DNA from: Lycorma delicatula
Taxonomy: Eukaryota; Arthropoda; Insecta; Hemiptera; Fulgoridae
Direction: 5' to 3'
Length of the DNA: 64,000 nucleotides
Assembly: GCF_047948215.1 (NCBI RefSeq)
Contig: NC_134455.1
Coordinates: 308,840,147-308,904,146, forward strand
The notes below the pieces were generated by a model. It did not search any database. It saw only the letters and a program-made list of their open reading frames with translations, and was not told the DNA's origin. Shown piece by piece: positions 36,826 through 49,098 of this stretch (position 1 is its first letter; the number at the start of each line of letters is the position of its first letter). The position numbers and the translations under genes are program-made.

Positions 36826-36864
<39 letters not shown>

Positions 36865-37218
36865 TAGATATATGTAAAACGTAAAATTGTTATTATGATC
36901 TTATTAATTTAATAAAATACTGTTATTCTACTTAAAAAAGTTATAACTTATTACCCGAATTAATTTGCTGAAATTTATTTTTAAAAATATATAATTTAAG
37001 ACGTAATATTTTAAAAACATTTTTACACTTCATAGACGGAAGCGCATCCTTTTAAAGCAATTTTTGCTTTCCTTTTCAGAGAACACAGCCACCTACAAAC
37101 TTCCTTTATTTTATTACCATACAAAAAATACGTTCTTGAGAATTAATTTTTTCGTAGAAATTTGATTTGATTCATTGTCTATATCCGTTTTTCTGAAACT
37201 ACGCATTTTATCACAATA

Positions 37219-37220
<2 letters not shown>
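35876..37220. other. AT-rich stretch without recognisable gene
   Basis: Contains a (TA)n microsatellite at 36827-36861. No coding similarity. Confidence 0.5.
36827..36861. repeat. (TA)n microsatellite
   Basis: About 17 TA units. Confidence 0.9.

Positions 37221-37250
<30 letters not shown>
37221..37250. repeat. (AT)n microsatellite
   Basis: About 15 AT units, ending exactly at a 65-bp perfect palindrome. Confidence 0.9.
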
Positions 37251-37253
<3 letters not shown>

Positions 37254-37313
37254 GAGGTCCTGGATTTAGTTATGCCATTTCAAATGGCATAACTAAATCC
37301 AGGACCTCCGGAT
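37249..37313. repeat. Perfect palindrome, 32-bp arms, 1-nt spacer
   Basis: Left arm 37249-37280 and right arm 37282-37313 are exact reverse complements around a single C at 37281. The right arm runs into a SINE B remnant (ggacctccggatgaa), so the left arm appears to be an inverted copy of that sequence. Confidence 0.95.
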
Positions 37314-37355
37314 GAAGATACGATGCTACCAGTGCGCTACAGAAATCGGCCATGT
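37295..37355 (-). repeat. SINE family B fragment
   Basis: caggacctccggatgaagat, then gatgctaccagtgcgctaca and gaaatcgg on the plus strand is the complement of the tRNA-like head. The rest of the SINE is not recognisable. Confidence 0.65.
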
Positions 37356-38799
37356 ATTATTTTGGTCACATATTTTATTTTGTTTCTCTGTCGTTTGTAT
37401 TTTTTTTTATTGGTATTTTTAAAGATGTTAATGATTTAAAAGGCTGAAGTGAAATTTTATATAATAACGTGTAGTTGTATGATTATACTTTTTTTTTGTA
37501 ACAACTAGGATAAGTATCTTTTGAATAATAACTATAATCTTAAGTTGAAAGAGTCGCTTGCAAGCTCTGCTCTACCCCCATCAAGACAAAATATCTGTGT
37601 ATATTACCGAAAAAAAAAAACATGTTGAAGTAAAAAAAAATCTTTTTTGCTGTTCAAGATGAAGATAAAACTGTAATAGCTTATCTGGTAAGCTTTTAGC
37701 TTACTTGGGTAAAAATATTGCCATTAGAAGAAAATAAATATTTACGTGGCAGGTTAGGATAAAAATTTATTCTAGGGTTATTGTGTTAGTTCAACAGATT
37801 CTTTCATTTCGTGAACACAACTTTTTCTTGTCGGTCCTAGTCAAATTTATTTCGTTTCTGGCCTCTCACAAGGACAAAATTTATTGATGTAGGATATACC
37901 GTTATACATATTCTGTTTATACACACCAGAGAAGTTGTATAAAAACGCTGTAATGGTCTTCTTATTAAGTGTGACTGACTGTAAGGCTAGTGTAAAATAT
38001 TCAGTTACGGTAACGGAACGTAGTGTGCACAATCCCCGTACGCCTGTCAGGTTACACTGGACTACTTTGTCGGTCACACCTATAAAAAAAAGCACTTTTC
38101 AAGAATATTTAGGTAGTGAGATATATTTCAGGTTTATCTATTCAGCTGAATTCGTTTCAATTGATCCAGCATTTTCTATTAATTTTGTTTTTAAATAAAG
38201 TAATATATACTATAGACTTATTTCGAAAAAAACACAGTTGGAACTTAAAGACTGAAGATTGAAGAAAGTTGTATATATTTTTTTAATTTTTAGGGCAATA
38301 TTCTTTTAAAATTACTAAATTTTACATTTTTATTTAAAATCTAAGAAGACCTATAAAAAAAGTTACCGGTACGCGAGAAAACCTTTAAATAAACGCATAG
38401 GGAGAAAAATCTGTCATGACAAAGAAAAAAAATTAATGTAAAGTAATGAAATAAAGAGATTGCTATCATTCGTAAAATACAGCTCTGTGGATGTAGGGTG
38501 TTTTTGTTAACCTAATCCTATTATAATCTATTACAATTTTTCCTATTATAACCTAGAATTTTCGTGCGAAAATAAAGATCAGAATGACATCAGATTATAT
38601 TTGATTGTATTATAACAGTACGTTACTAAGCAATGGTGACGGCAAAAAGAAAAAAGAAAAGTATCTTCAAACCAAAGGGATATATTTTTAAGAAGAGATA
38701 TCCCTTACTAATTAGAGGCAATGTATCAAATGCATTGTTCCTCAATAGAAAAGGTAAATTTATTTTTGCTTTACACGATCTAACAGTTTTTTTTGGGGA
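37356..38799. other. No recognisable gene
   Basis: Two overlapping ORFs at 37847-38198 lie on opposite strands and look like chance. No motif seen. Confidence 0.5.
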
Positions 38800-38962
38800 T
38801 GATTAATTCACCGCATAAGTTTGAAACTTGTACATGGGAATATGAAATGAAAGTTTTGTAGCGTATGAAAAATGCTTTGCCTGACCGCAATTCAAACCCG
38901 GGATCCCCGGCCCTCGGATGAAAGGTCGAGACTCTACCAGTTCGCCACGAAGATCGGCAATA
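38800..38962 (-). repeat. SINE family B, nearly full length
   Basis: On the plus strand, ttttgtagcgtatgaaaaat, cctgaccgcaattcaaaccc, gggatccccg, cctcggatgaaaggtcgaga and ctctaccagttcgccacgaa are the complement of a tRNA-like head and body. Confidence 0.8.
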
Positions 38963-39044
38963 TGATTTTATATATAATGTCTATCAAGTATCTACGGTAA
39001 AAAGAGGGAAAACACAGAATTATTTTCTTTGAGAGTAATTTTGT

Positions 39045-39917
39045 TCACTTTACAGTCAATTCCTGTGAAGCCCGTAAGTCCAGACAGGCTTCAAAACGAA
39101 TTTATAAATCAATAATTTACTTTCTGCTGAAAGCCGAGATCTATGTCCTATCAGCCAGTACATATGTTTACACTTGAGATCCAACTCTTTCCGTTTAGAA
39201 GTGATATGTTTCGCCCAAGTAAGTAGTCGATCAAGATGAAAACCCAAATATTTACAGTCTTGAAATCTCGGAATCGGTACATCGAAGATGAAACAAGAGG
39301 ACAGTGTTCCCTACGAAGGGTGAATGTGACGTGCTTTGAGTTTGTTTCGTTTTTTTTTATTTTCCAATGTGTAAAACACGATTTGAGAAGAGTGATATAA
39401 TCTTGAATAAAACGAGACACAGTCGGATTTAGTCGGATTTTCGTGGACAGCAAGAATTGCAGTACCGTCAGCAAACGTTGTAACTGTGGTATCTGCCGTA
39501 ATTGGCAAGTCAGCCATAAATAGAACATACAAGATTGGTCCAAGAACGCTTCCCTGAGGTATTCCTAATTTTATAAGGAACAAATCCATCAAAACCTCTC
39601 CATGTTTAACTTGAAAGCACCTGCATTCTAGGTAAGATTTTAGTACCACATAGAAAACACGCGGTAAAACCTTTTTCATTTTATAGAGGAACCCTACATG
39701 ACAAATCTTGTCAAAAGCATGACTGATATCGAGAAAAACCGCTGAACAGTACTGTTTCTCATCGAGAGCATGATTTATAACGTTTACAATCCTGTTTTCA
39801 TGCTCCGCAGCAGCACGTTGCTCCCTAAACCCAAATTGGTGAGCCGGAATGTGATCGTCCACGAACCGCTTCAGTCTTTTCAAAAAGAGCTTTGCAAAGA
39901 CCCTAGACAGCACAGGA
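39045..39917 (-). pseudogene. Jockey-type reverse transcriptase domain, truncated and frameshifted
   Basis: The minus strand encodes a non-LTR reverse transcriptase core. LSRVFAKLFLKRLK (from 39913) and HQFGFREQRAAAEH are followed by the first catalytic block VFLDISHAFDK, then KLGIPQGSVLGPILY and the second catalytic block TFADGTAILA, where the usual second Asp is Gly. A 10-bp tandem duplication (agtcggattt twice, about 39418-39438) throws the frame right after HENPT. The other frames then continue with WKIKKNETNSKHVTF, LRREHCPLVS, GFHLDRLLTWAKHI and LLIYKFVLKPVWTYG. The latter blocks match the thumb region of jockey elements. The endonuclease, ORF1 and 3' end are missing, so it cannot move. 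Confidence 0.9.
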
Positions 39918-41238
39918 AAATAATAGCGTAGAACTGTCTTCTCCTATGTGTAACGATGAGCAACTCTATGTTTATTTTATTACATAAAACCAATATTTTG
40001 ATGATTTTAAAAGTTTAGCTTTAGTTTTTAGTACATTTTAAATAAAACAGTTCATCTAAAAAATTTCTGAACACATTTATTTTTATCATATTTTTTGGAG
40101 CATGTAAATATTTACATCGTAATCGTTATTAAATATATTATCTTACGATCACACTTCGGTAGAATAGATTACTGTATTTTCAATAAAGGAAATATTCATG
40201 AACTTGATATTTTCTGCATTCTTTATACTAAAATTCATTTTATTACAATTTCACAAATTATATCAATCATTTGTCATCAGTAATGACTGATTATCATATT
40301 GTGATATGATAACAAGTCATATTGAACGAATCCATATGAAAAATTTCAAGTCAATTGGGTAGTGGTAAGAAAGTAAAAATTGACTGGGAAATTTGATTCG
40401 GAATAACGGCAAGTGGGAGTTAAAAAAATCGAAAAAAAACTTCGTTATGCCAACCTCCTTTTTTGAAGTAGGTTTTTAAAAACCATGTTTTTTATTCAGT
40501 AGTAAATTTAATTTTATTGTCAAAAACCCGAATCACACCCACATTTTTCATATTATTCATTTTTGTACATATAAAATGCTACTTGTAAAGAATTACTAAC
40601 GTAAATACGATTAAAAAACTGAATAAATGATAATACTATTATTTCACTACGTAATAATGAACGGGAGGTGTAATCAGGACATCCCGTTTTTGGTCGAGTG
40701 AATCTCCACCAGACACTCAAATACAAGAAAAAAAAAACACAAGCAAACGACAAAAAGGGAATTTTTATAGAAATAGCTTCTTCTGAAACGACGTCACAAA
40801 AAAACATACAATAATATGATAATCGGTAATACCGCTTTTTTATTCACTTTTCTTTTTATAAAAGTTATTTTAACTATTAAATATTCATTAATTGACAGGT
40901 TCATATGTTTTTATTCTTTTTTCATCACACAAAATGAAACCGGCATTTTTATTCTTCTCCGACAGCAAACAAGGGTACGTTTCGTCAGATGGTGCAAGCT
41001 ATAAGAGTTCAGAAAATACTAGGATATTTATCAAAAGGTTATGTTGAAAAAAAAACCTTTTAATAGATTATACATATAAATAAAATAGAATATGAGCTGG
41101 ATTCGGGTAGACGATTTAAATATTTATAAGAAAGATGATGGTCAAGAAATTCAAGAGATACCTATATATTTTTCTTAGAGGAAAATATATAATCAACATA
41201 CTTTTTAACACGATTTACCAAAAATTACTATCAACCAT
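39918..41238. other. AT-rich stretch without recognisable gene
   Basis: The ORFs of 60-84 codons here have AT-driven composition and no motif. Confidence 0.5.
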
Positions 41239-42470
41239 TAAAAAACAATTACATTGTCACAAAGACAGAATGATATAAAAAAAATGGTAATTAATACAAA
41301 CCCCCCCTCCATACGAGAAACACTATAAGTGTGAAGGTATCCCTTAAAAGACAATTGTTTGCCCGGAATCCGAAAAAAAAAATTGTTATACAAACAAACC
41401 GATTACTATCTGCTACTCTCAAACTTCTTCAAAAGACAACGCTCCAAACACAGAGAAAAAATATTTAATAAATTAAGTCGTGGAAAAACTGGAAAAAAAT
41501 TATAAAAATTCATTCGCCACCGGGCTGTTTCAAAATATAACACAACTGGTTTAGAAAAAAACAAGCAAGTTACTCAATCGTTAACAGCAACATCTATTTA
41601 GAGTAACATTATTTTGCTCGTAACTGAAAGAATTGTATTTAAGAAAAGTTCGAGAGTACTAAATATTCAGTTTCTTTGTATATGAATTACTTTTTTTTTT
41701 AATTCGGGGCAAACAATTGGTTTTTGAGAGATATCTTGGCGACTCTGTAAGTGTTTTTCGGGGGTTTTTATTACTCAACATTTGTTTTTATCATTCTGTT
41801 TTTGTGGTAAGGAAATTAACTAACACTTTTACAATGATATTGTTTTTTAGGTGGATCTTGAATCTGCTTGAAGTTGTTATACAGTAATTATTTATTTGTG
41901 CACTCCTAGAGCTAACTAAATAATTTTATATTTCACAATTCAGTTAGCTTTTAAAGGCAGGTTTTTAATGCTTAATTTTATCATTAAATTAATATTTAAA
42001 AAAATTAAACTAGAAAAACTTATGGTTCTTATTTCTTGTTTTTTTTTTTTTTAATATAATAAGAAAGATTAAATGAAGCTTTTTCATTGTCAAAGGTGAA
42101 GCTAAATATTTCACCAAAACTTAGAAACTGTACTTACGAGATAGAACATGAGGAGCGACAAATTTGTTTCACGACTGCCCAAAAACAAGTGTAATCTATT
42201 TAGGATGTGTGTTTGTTCCATCGTAGCAGCTCAACGGCTTAACGATTTAGATGTGTGACCCCGCGTTGAAATCCTTACGTTACCGGGAGTGTCATAGTGT
42301 ATATATATATATTTTTTTTTTTAAATAAATTAAAAAAATTAGAAAAAAAGTTATACTATATACAAAATTGTCACCCGCACGGTCTTTAATTATTAAAGAG
42401 TATTGTTTGTCAGCAACATATTTTTTGGGCAGTCATGTTTTTTAATTAATATTTATCTCTTGTTTCTATT
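41239..42470 (+). mobile_element. Composite fold-back element F, reference copy
   Basis: Inverted arms at about 41239-41445 and 41622-41849 share caattgtttgcccc-type, aaacccccgaaaaacactt-type and aaagacagaatgat-type sequence. A unique right part (41850-42250) ends with gtttgttccatcgtagcagc and tcaacggc. It is followed, after an AT tract, by a segment of repeat D (42358-42470; attaaagagtattgtttgtc, agcaacat). Thus element F and repeat D may be parts of one larger unit. No ORF of note. Other copies: 27719-28735 inverted, and 61560-61712 with a large deletion. Confidence 0.65.
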
Positions 42471-43419
42471 CAGTATGATTATTTTACTATTTAATTTATG
42501 GAGAAAGTCACTTGTTGGCCACTTCAGATTTCTTTGCGCGTTACTTATGTCATGCGATATGATTCGTGACATAACCTCATTTATTTGATCACGCTTTGAA
42601 AACCCTAATCCTATTAAGAGAATATTTTATATGTTTAATTAAAAAAGTCTATAATATTATTAAAAGAAATATTTTTAAAGAATTATATTTGTTCATTTAA
42701 TATCAGAATTTATGATTTATTATAGAAAATGACTTTAATTCTGTAATTTAGGTTAAAGAGTTTCACGAATTAATTTCGGTATTCTTTGAACTTATTTCTC
42801 GATGTACTCGTTTTCCGTTTATGCTTATCTTATTCGTACATGATTCTTTCAGTTTGTAAGTATTGCTTTTTTCACTCGAAAATGGAAATACTGGATGTAA
42901 TAGAAAGGTGAAATTTCTCGCTGCCCATTCTGCTTGACCTAAACGGGTGCAGCAACTAATACGCATAGTTTGATAGTTTTCAATGGAGATTTCAAAACTA
43001 CAATTTTTATAATTCTGATTTCTTTGAAATTAACCTTCTTTTGTACTTCAAAAGATTTTTATTATTCTAATAAATAACTTATATTTTTACCTATTAGAAT
43101 AAAATATTTTGTTAAATAGAAAATAGAATTTGAAAAGGCAAAATTTTCAAATAAAAATTATTTATGAAATGTAAACAAAAATTCAGTTGTATCTAAATAA
43201 AATCTTAATTTCCGTTCGATATTTGTTTTTTTAATCTTCAGTGTCTCATAAATTTCCATACGTAGAAAAATAAACATTTTTTTATAACTTTATTTATATA
43301 TGCTGTACATAACTAGTATTATTTTGAAAACACATTTCGATGCATGTCCTCCACTGCTGAAGAATAAGTATAAGCACAACTGGAGGTATGCTTGTAATAA
43401 CAAAAATAAATGAAAATGG
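42471..43419. other. AT-rich stretch without recognisable gene
   Basis: No motif or repeat pairing seen. Confidence 0.5.
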
Positions 43420-44152
43420 GTTTAAAAAAACCATTTCCATTTAATGTGTGTTTAGAAAAAGGAAAGCTGAATAAAATATGTAAATTAGTAAACAGAGTTT
43501 ATGAAAATGAATTTATGTAGATTTCAAAAGTGTATTTAAATACAGTAGAAAACAATATCAGACAACTACAAGATTACTGCACTATCAGTCTAACATCTTG
43601 TGTATTGCAAATACTTATTAATATAAGTTTAGAAGGGAGTAGATGAAGAGAAAATTGGTTTTAGAAAGAAACATGGGGTTTTAGAAACAACCATTCTCTA
43701 GCTAAGATTAATCTTGAAATGCAAAATTAATAAGAGTAAATTCTATGTGGCATTTATAATTCTAGAGAAAGCATTTTCTAATGTAGAATGGAGTAAAATG
43801 ATTAAAATTAAAAAAAAACTAGTATTTGTTATAAGGGAAAGAACAGTATAAAAATTTGTGCAAGAATCAGGTGACCATTAACAACAGAGATTAAAATGAC
43901 TGGCTCTAATTCAGAACTCAGACAAGGATTTTGCATTGCATTCTATCTTTACATAGCAGAAAAAATACTAGGAAAGAAATGGAAATTTGAGTGTGGAATA
44001 ACAATTCAGAAAAATTAGAAATATTATGATTTGTAGTTGTTCTATTGGTTGAAACCATAAGTAAGAAACGATTTTAATTGAATGGAAGTATTGCTAAAAT
44101 AGAAAGAAAAGTTGATGAAAAATATTAAAATGATAAACAGTAAAATAGGAGA

Positions 44153-44213
<61 letters not shown>

Positions 44214-44690
44214 TAGAAGCAACGTTTTTTTATTTATGTACCAAAATTGTACAAGGGATGTATAAAAAAGTAAGGTAGAGATTAAAAGCAGAATGGCTCA
44301 AGCAAAGAATAAAATTAAGAAACAGAAAGTAATCAAGTAGAGGCCTCTGAATTGTGGTGTTAAGGATGAAAATCAAGTGGGTTGATAAAATTCAAAATGA
44401 TGAAGTATTTAGATGAATAGGTAAAGAGAGAAGTTTGTTGCAGATTCTTGCTGACAAAACCAGATTGACTGGTTATATATTCAGGGCTTATGTAATTTAG
44501 TAATGAAGATGTGTGAAGAGAGTAAACACTGTACAGGAAAACTAATGTGCTGTGTATCATATAACTAAATGAAGTATATGATGTACTAATTATGTGATGA
44601 AATTAAAATATTAATAGAGAACAGAAAGGACTAGAAAATTGCATCACATCAGTCAAATTACTGATGATTTACATAAAATAACATTGTTTT
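43420..44690 (+). pseudogene. Heavily decayed non-LTR retrotransposon
   Basis: Broken plus-strand frames retain IGFRKKHGVLETTILLAKIN (about 43650-43710), then AFIILEKAFSNVEWSKM (about 43750-43800), the remnant of the FID-x-x-KAFD catalytic block with the first Asp lost. After a (TA)n insertion at 44154-44209 the C-terminal part follows: IKWVDKIQNDEVFR and IGKERSLLQIL (about 44370-44450), then LHHISQ (about 44641) near the end. The block order matches endonuclease-reverse transcriptase LINEs. Stops occur every few codons. Confidence 0.65.
44154..44209. repeat. (TA)n microsatellite inside a decayed LINE
   Basis: About 28 TA units. Confidence 0.95.
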
Positions 44691-45247
44691 ATAAATACGT
44701 TGATCGTTTATTTTTTTTCTATTTTTCTTAGGTGTACTCAGATTTTAAGTAATATTAAAACTAAATGTTAAGTAAAATAAAGTTTAAAATAACAATAATA
44801 CTGTCTTGGTGATGTGTTTTAAAAATGTAAAAAAATTTTAAACAGTTGACGATCATTGGCTGCTGGAGGTTCTTTGATTTCTGGATGAGAGATGAACTGC
44901 TTAAAGGCTTTTCCAAAATTATCTCAGTTTTACGGTTCGATTTGTTAAAGCTTAATGATGTCAATTCAATGCTTACAATAAAATGTAAAGTACCTTAGGG
45001 TCCGTTTTAGCCCCTTTTTTTCTTATTTGCATTAACAAGTTGTTCAAGTCACTGCACTTGTATGGTCAAGTCACTGCCTTGACTGATGATATTCCTTCTT
45101 TATGTTTCTGAGGGTGCCCAGTCTGCTAAACTTAATATGGAGCAGGATTTGGTTGAGTTATACAAAATTATTAGACAGAACTAACTATTTGATTTTTAGT
45201 CAGAGGAAGACAAATTTTTGGGATGTTCAATTAATTTAACATAGTAC

Positions 45248-45345
45248 TGATTGTGGTAGAGTGCCTGGTTTAAAATCCTGTATTGAAATCAAGGTGTTAA
45301 AAGGTTCAGCTCTGGATTGAAAAGAACATGTTGAATATATACTGT
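45248..45345 (+). repeat. Direct repeat G, left copy (inside decayed LINE)
   Basis: tgcctggtttaaaatcctgt, attgaaatcaaggtgttaaa and attgaaaagaacatgttgaa recur at 46043-46145. Confidence 0.85.
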
Positions 45346-45379
45346 TCTTTAAGAGTTTTCTTAGAAAACTCTTAAAGAA
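45345..45379. repeat. Perfect hairpin, 17-bp arms, 1-nt spacer
   Basis: ttctttaagagttttct, t, then the exact reverse complement. It directly follows direct repeat G. Confidence 0.95.
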
Positions 45380-46042
45380 TTACTTCTTGCATTATATGCA
45401 ATTCATGTGCTAGAGATTTTAAAATATTGTATAAGAGTATATTTGAAACAATCTCACCCCCCATCCTATGGGTTCACAGTCTGGGGTGAAGCATATAATT
45501 CAGCCATATGTTCAAAATTCAGTAGCGTATAATTAAATTTATGTTTCAAGTTGCACAGTTTTCTTTCAACTCAGTTGTTTAGACAATTACAAATTCTATC
45601 AGTTTGTAAATTGTACATCTTTAGGTCATTTATATTTTTTATTGTTGTAGTGGTAATTTTCCACCTGTTAAGAAGTTATAATAATCTTGGTAAACTTAAC
45701 CTTGCTCGTAAAGCTAAGAGACATTGTTTTAAAAATGTGTTATAATTTTTGGTAATTTTTATGTAATAAATTGCCTGCAGGGTTAAAAAATTCAAAGCAT
45801 TTGATTAGTTCTAGTAATAAATTGAGGAAAAAAGAAATTCAGTTGACAATTTAGATGAAGTTTGTAGAACTGCAACACGATTCTATTTTTGGGTTATCAT
45901 TAATCTTTTATTCTTTTTTTGATGGACTCGAAATTGTAAAATAAATTACTATTTAATTCTTAATTTTGTGGTTTTGATAGTATTTATTTAGTATCTGTGC
46001 TAAATTTCATGAGTATACTTTTTCTTAGTCAATGAGCATGAT

Positions 46043-46145
46043 TTGTGCTAGAGTTCCTGGTTTGCTATACTGTATTAAAATCAAGGTGTTAAAGGATTAG
46101 ACTTGGATTCAGCTCTATATTGAAAAGAACATGTTGAATATACTT
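46043..46145 (+). repeat. Direct repeat G, right copy
   Basis: ttcctggtttgctatactgt, attaaaatcaaggtgttaaa and attgaaaagaacatgttgaa, about 800 bp to the right of the left copy and outside the recognisable reverse transcriptase. Confidence 0.85.
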
Positions 46146-47724
46146 TTACTCTTTAGTTTGTGTTCTTATTCTATCTTTCTTATATCTTCTGATTTATATG
46201 ATAATTTTCTTCTTCAGTGGTAAACCCTAATCTATTCTGTCCTTTGGGTTATATAATTGCCATCAGTTGTTTCTATTATTTTGAGGAGGAGTATAATCAT
46301 TGATGTACATTTTATTTTTTTTTACTAAAAAGTGAAGTTATTATGTGTATTACTTTACTTGCATTTCCATTTTATTTAAAATATTTTACAGATACTTATT
46401 TTATTTAATTATTTTATAACAGATTTTATGTATTGTTTAACCTTTGATAATGGTAGTAAAGAAATTATTATGTGGATTATTTTTCCATTCTTTTATCAAA
46501 TTGTTTATCAAAACTAATGATGAAAAATACTTAGTCTTCTTCCGTTTCTTTATAATTAAAATTTTCCCGTTTTATCTCATGTGCAGTATAAAAAAAAATT
46601 TCAACTGATAAGATAAACTCTTATGATTACATATTAAATTCAAAATACAAATTAATAATAATAATAACTGTACATAGAGCAAGCAACTTTTTCAGAATGT
46701 TAAAAGAAAATTATTTATTCCAAAATATAAAATGAAATAAGACTAATGCATATGATTCATTTTAGAAAGGGAATAAAACTAGAATAGTGAGGGACTTATA
46801 AGATTTTAGAATTATTTTGATGTAGGAAAATTATTTCTGCACTGGAATATTTATGGTACTTACGATCTTATTACGACTAAATTTTAAATATAATTTATAA
46901 TCAAAAAACAGTTATCAATAAAAAGTCTAATAAAACATTCCTGAAAGAATTTTACTATTGTTATTATTATTCTGTTAATTATTAATTATTTCTAACAAAG
47001 AAATGAATTAATAATTGTCTTATTAATTCACTATATGTTTGTATAATATATTAGAGCAGGCCCATTATTCTCTGCTTTAATGCAATTGATATATATATAT
47101 ATATATAAAATTATAATATTTAATATATGTAATTATAATATAATTAGTTGAATAATGTCATTATTGCATATTAAGGTTACATAATTCTTTTTAAGGGATT
47201 ATCTTTATGATTTAAAGTTCCCTTATGACATGTGACCATTATTTGGTGGACTATGAAATTTTATATAACCGCTGGTTCTTTTCAGTATCTGTTACGATTA
47301 AAAACTTGTAAATTTTTTTAATTTAAATGTTTTTTTAACTCTGCAGATTCCGCAAATAAGTTTGTTATGGTTTTAATAAATCTTTATTTGGGACCTATAT
47401 TTGCTAAGTTAATATAAATTATTTATCTCGTATTTTTGAGGTTGTATCGCATATTTTTTTCAATTATTAAAAAGTTCGTTTTTCCGCCATTTTGGGATCT
47501 TACACTTGATACACAGAATTAATATATATATATTTTAGTAAACCTTACATTAGTGCATTTAAACCAACTTGATATCTAACACCGTTATTACGCAATAAAA
47601 TTAAAAATTTTAATTTTGGCGGCCATTTTGAGGGGAAATTAACGGCCGATCGCGGCCATTCATGTATTTTTGTATTCCTCTATCAATGCTTAATCCGAAC
47701 CCAAAATCAAAATCCCGACAAAAC

Positions 47725-47759
<35 letters not shown>

Positions 47760-48150
47760 GTGCGTATTGCATTATTAATGAACTGTTGGTTCGTTAAAAA
47801 TAATTGTATTAAATTGTAAATCTTTTAAAATAATTTAATTTTGTCGGTTACAATTTCTAGTGGTATTTCCACTGGAAACCGACAAACACTATTTGGTATA
47901 CTGTTTGAATGAATTATTGCGAAAAAATATCTGCCCATTTTAAAATGATTAATTAATTTTAAACGAAATATAGGTTATTCTTACGCTCTTGATCTGTTGT
48001 TATTAAAAAACCTTATTATGAAATAAGTTGCATAAGAGGTTTACAACTACGTAATTTGCAAATTCCTTTTTTAAAATTATTTCTTTAATTTAAATTAATT
48101 AATATTAATGTTAATCTGAATTTACTTTTCCATGTTTTATAAATAAATAA

Positions 48151-48154
<4 letters not shown>

Positions 48155-48196
<42 letters not shown>

Positions 48197-48226
48197 GTGT
48201 GTGTGTGTGTGTGTACGCGCGCGCGT
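48155..48226. repeat. Compound microsatellite (AT)n(GT)n(GC)n
   Basis: About 18 AT, 8 GT and 5 GC units in series, alternating purine-pyrimidine throughout and so prone to non-B structure. Confidence 0.9.
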
Positions 48227-48440
48227 ATGTATAATAGTAGTTTTTTGTTTGTTCAGGTCATATTTATTTTCTCGGTAATTAAACTGTCAATTTATTTTTA
48301 AAAGAAACTTAATGAAAAAACCCTATCAAAAATGTCATATACGTATGTAATATAATCCTCAGTTCAAGTACACGTGACTTTCACCATCTGCTGTAAAGTT
48401 TGCCCAGTATTTATTATTATTATTACATTTGTAATAGCAA

Positions 48441-48445
48441 TAGTA

Positions 48446-48499
<54 letters not shown>

Positions 48500-48500
48500 T
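48441..48500. repeat. (AGT)n microsatellite
   Basis: About 19 triplets; the poly-Ser ORF across it is an artefact. Confidence 0.95.
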
Positions 48501-49098
48501 AGAATATTTACGACTTGTATTTACTGCAATTAAACAGAACCTAGAGTTAACTGATTTTATCAATTACATATTAAATACATTAGCATAAATTAAATTTCAC
48601 GTTTCAGTATTAACCAAAAACACAAGAAATAGATTTAAGAAACGTGACCAAAAACTTACAACAACTTTAATATTTTCTTGAATTAAAAAAGAAAAATAAA
48701 CTGTTAAATGTATTCTCTTAGTTTCATGGTTTTTTTTTAGAATGTACCCAGACAGTTAACGCTCTCTTTCTTCTTCGGACCTTCTTAATTTTTGACATTA
48801 GTTATGACTACTAGCTAATTTATAAATAAGAATATTTTAGGAGAAAACAATACAATTTTATGTAGATTAATTATTATCAATGTGCTATTACAAATTAATC
48901 TTATACATTTTAAAAAATCTGCTACAAACCTGTTCTAGCTAAAAACCTAGTGGACCTGTGCTGCTCCACAGCGTTATTATTACAAAATAATGTTATACAT
49001 ATAAAAAAATCGACTAAAAACTTATTCTATTTCCACGCATCTCACCTCCAACCGCCTTATTTTTCTTTCCTTTCCTACGATGAGTAATTGCGTGCTCA

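Larger units (their letters stand above)
44800..46035 (+). pseudogene. Decayed CR1/jockey-like reverse transcriptase
   Basis: Frames give MLTIKCKVP then GSVLAPFFLICINKL (about 44970-45030), the PQGSVLGPLLF block, followed by LYGQVTALTDD (about 45058-45095), the remnant of the ADD block, and a YGAGFG-type stretch (about 45138). A later part (about 45440-45760) weakly resembles the region with the thumb domain. Sequence decay is heavy. The clade is a guess from these two blocks. Confidence 0.5.
46160..49098. other. AT-rich stretch with microsatellites only
   Basis: No coding similarity. Microsatellites: (TA)n 47088-47107, (CA)n 47729-47758, a compound tract at 48155-48226 and (AGT)n at 48441-48500. 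A slightly GC-richer part at 47600-47720 has no motif. Confidence 0.55.

Noticed and set aside
37847..38198. Opposed ORFs of 82 and 87 codons
   Set aside because: Mutually antisense, without motifs, initiation context or splice support.
48400..48588. 62-codon ORF with poly-serine
   Set aside because: Produced by the (AGT)n tract.
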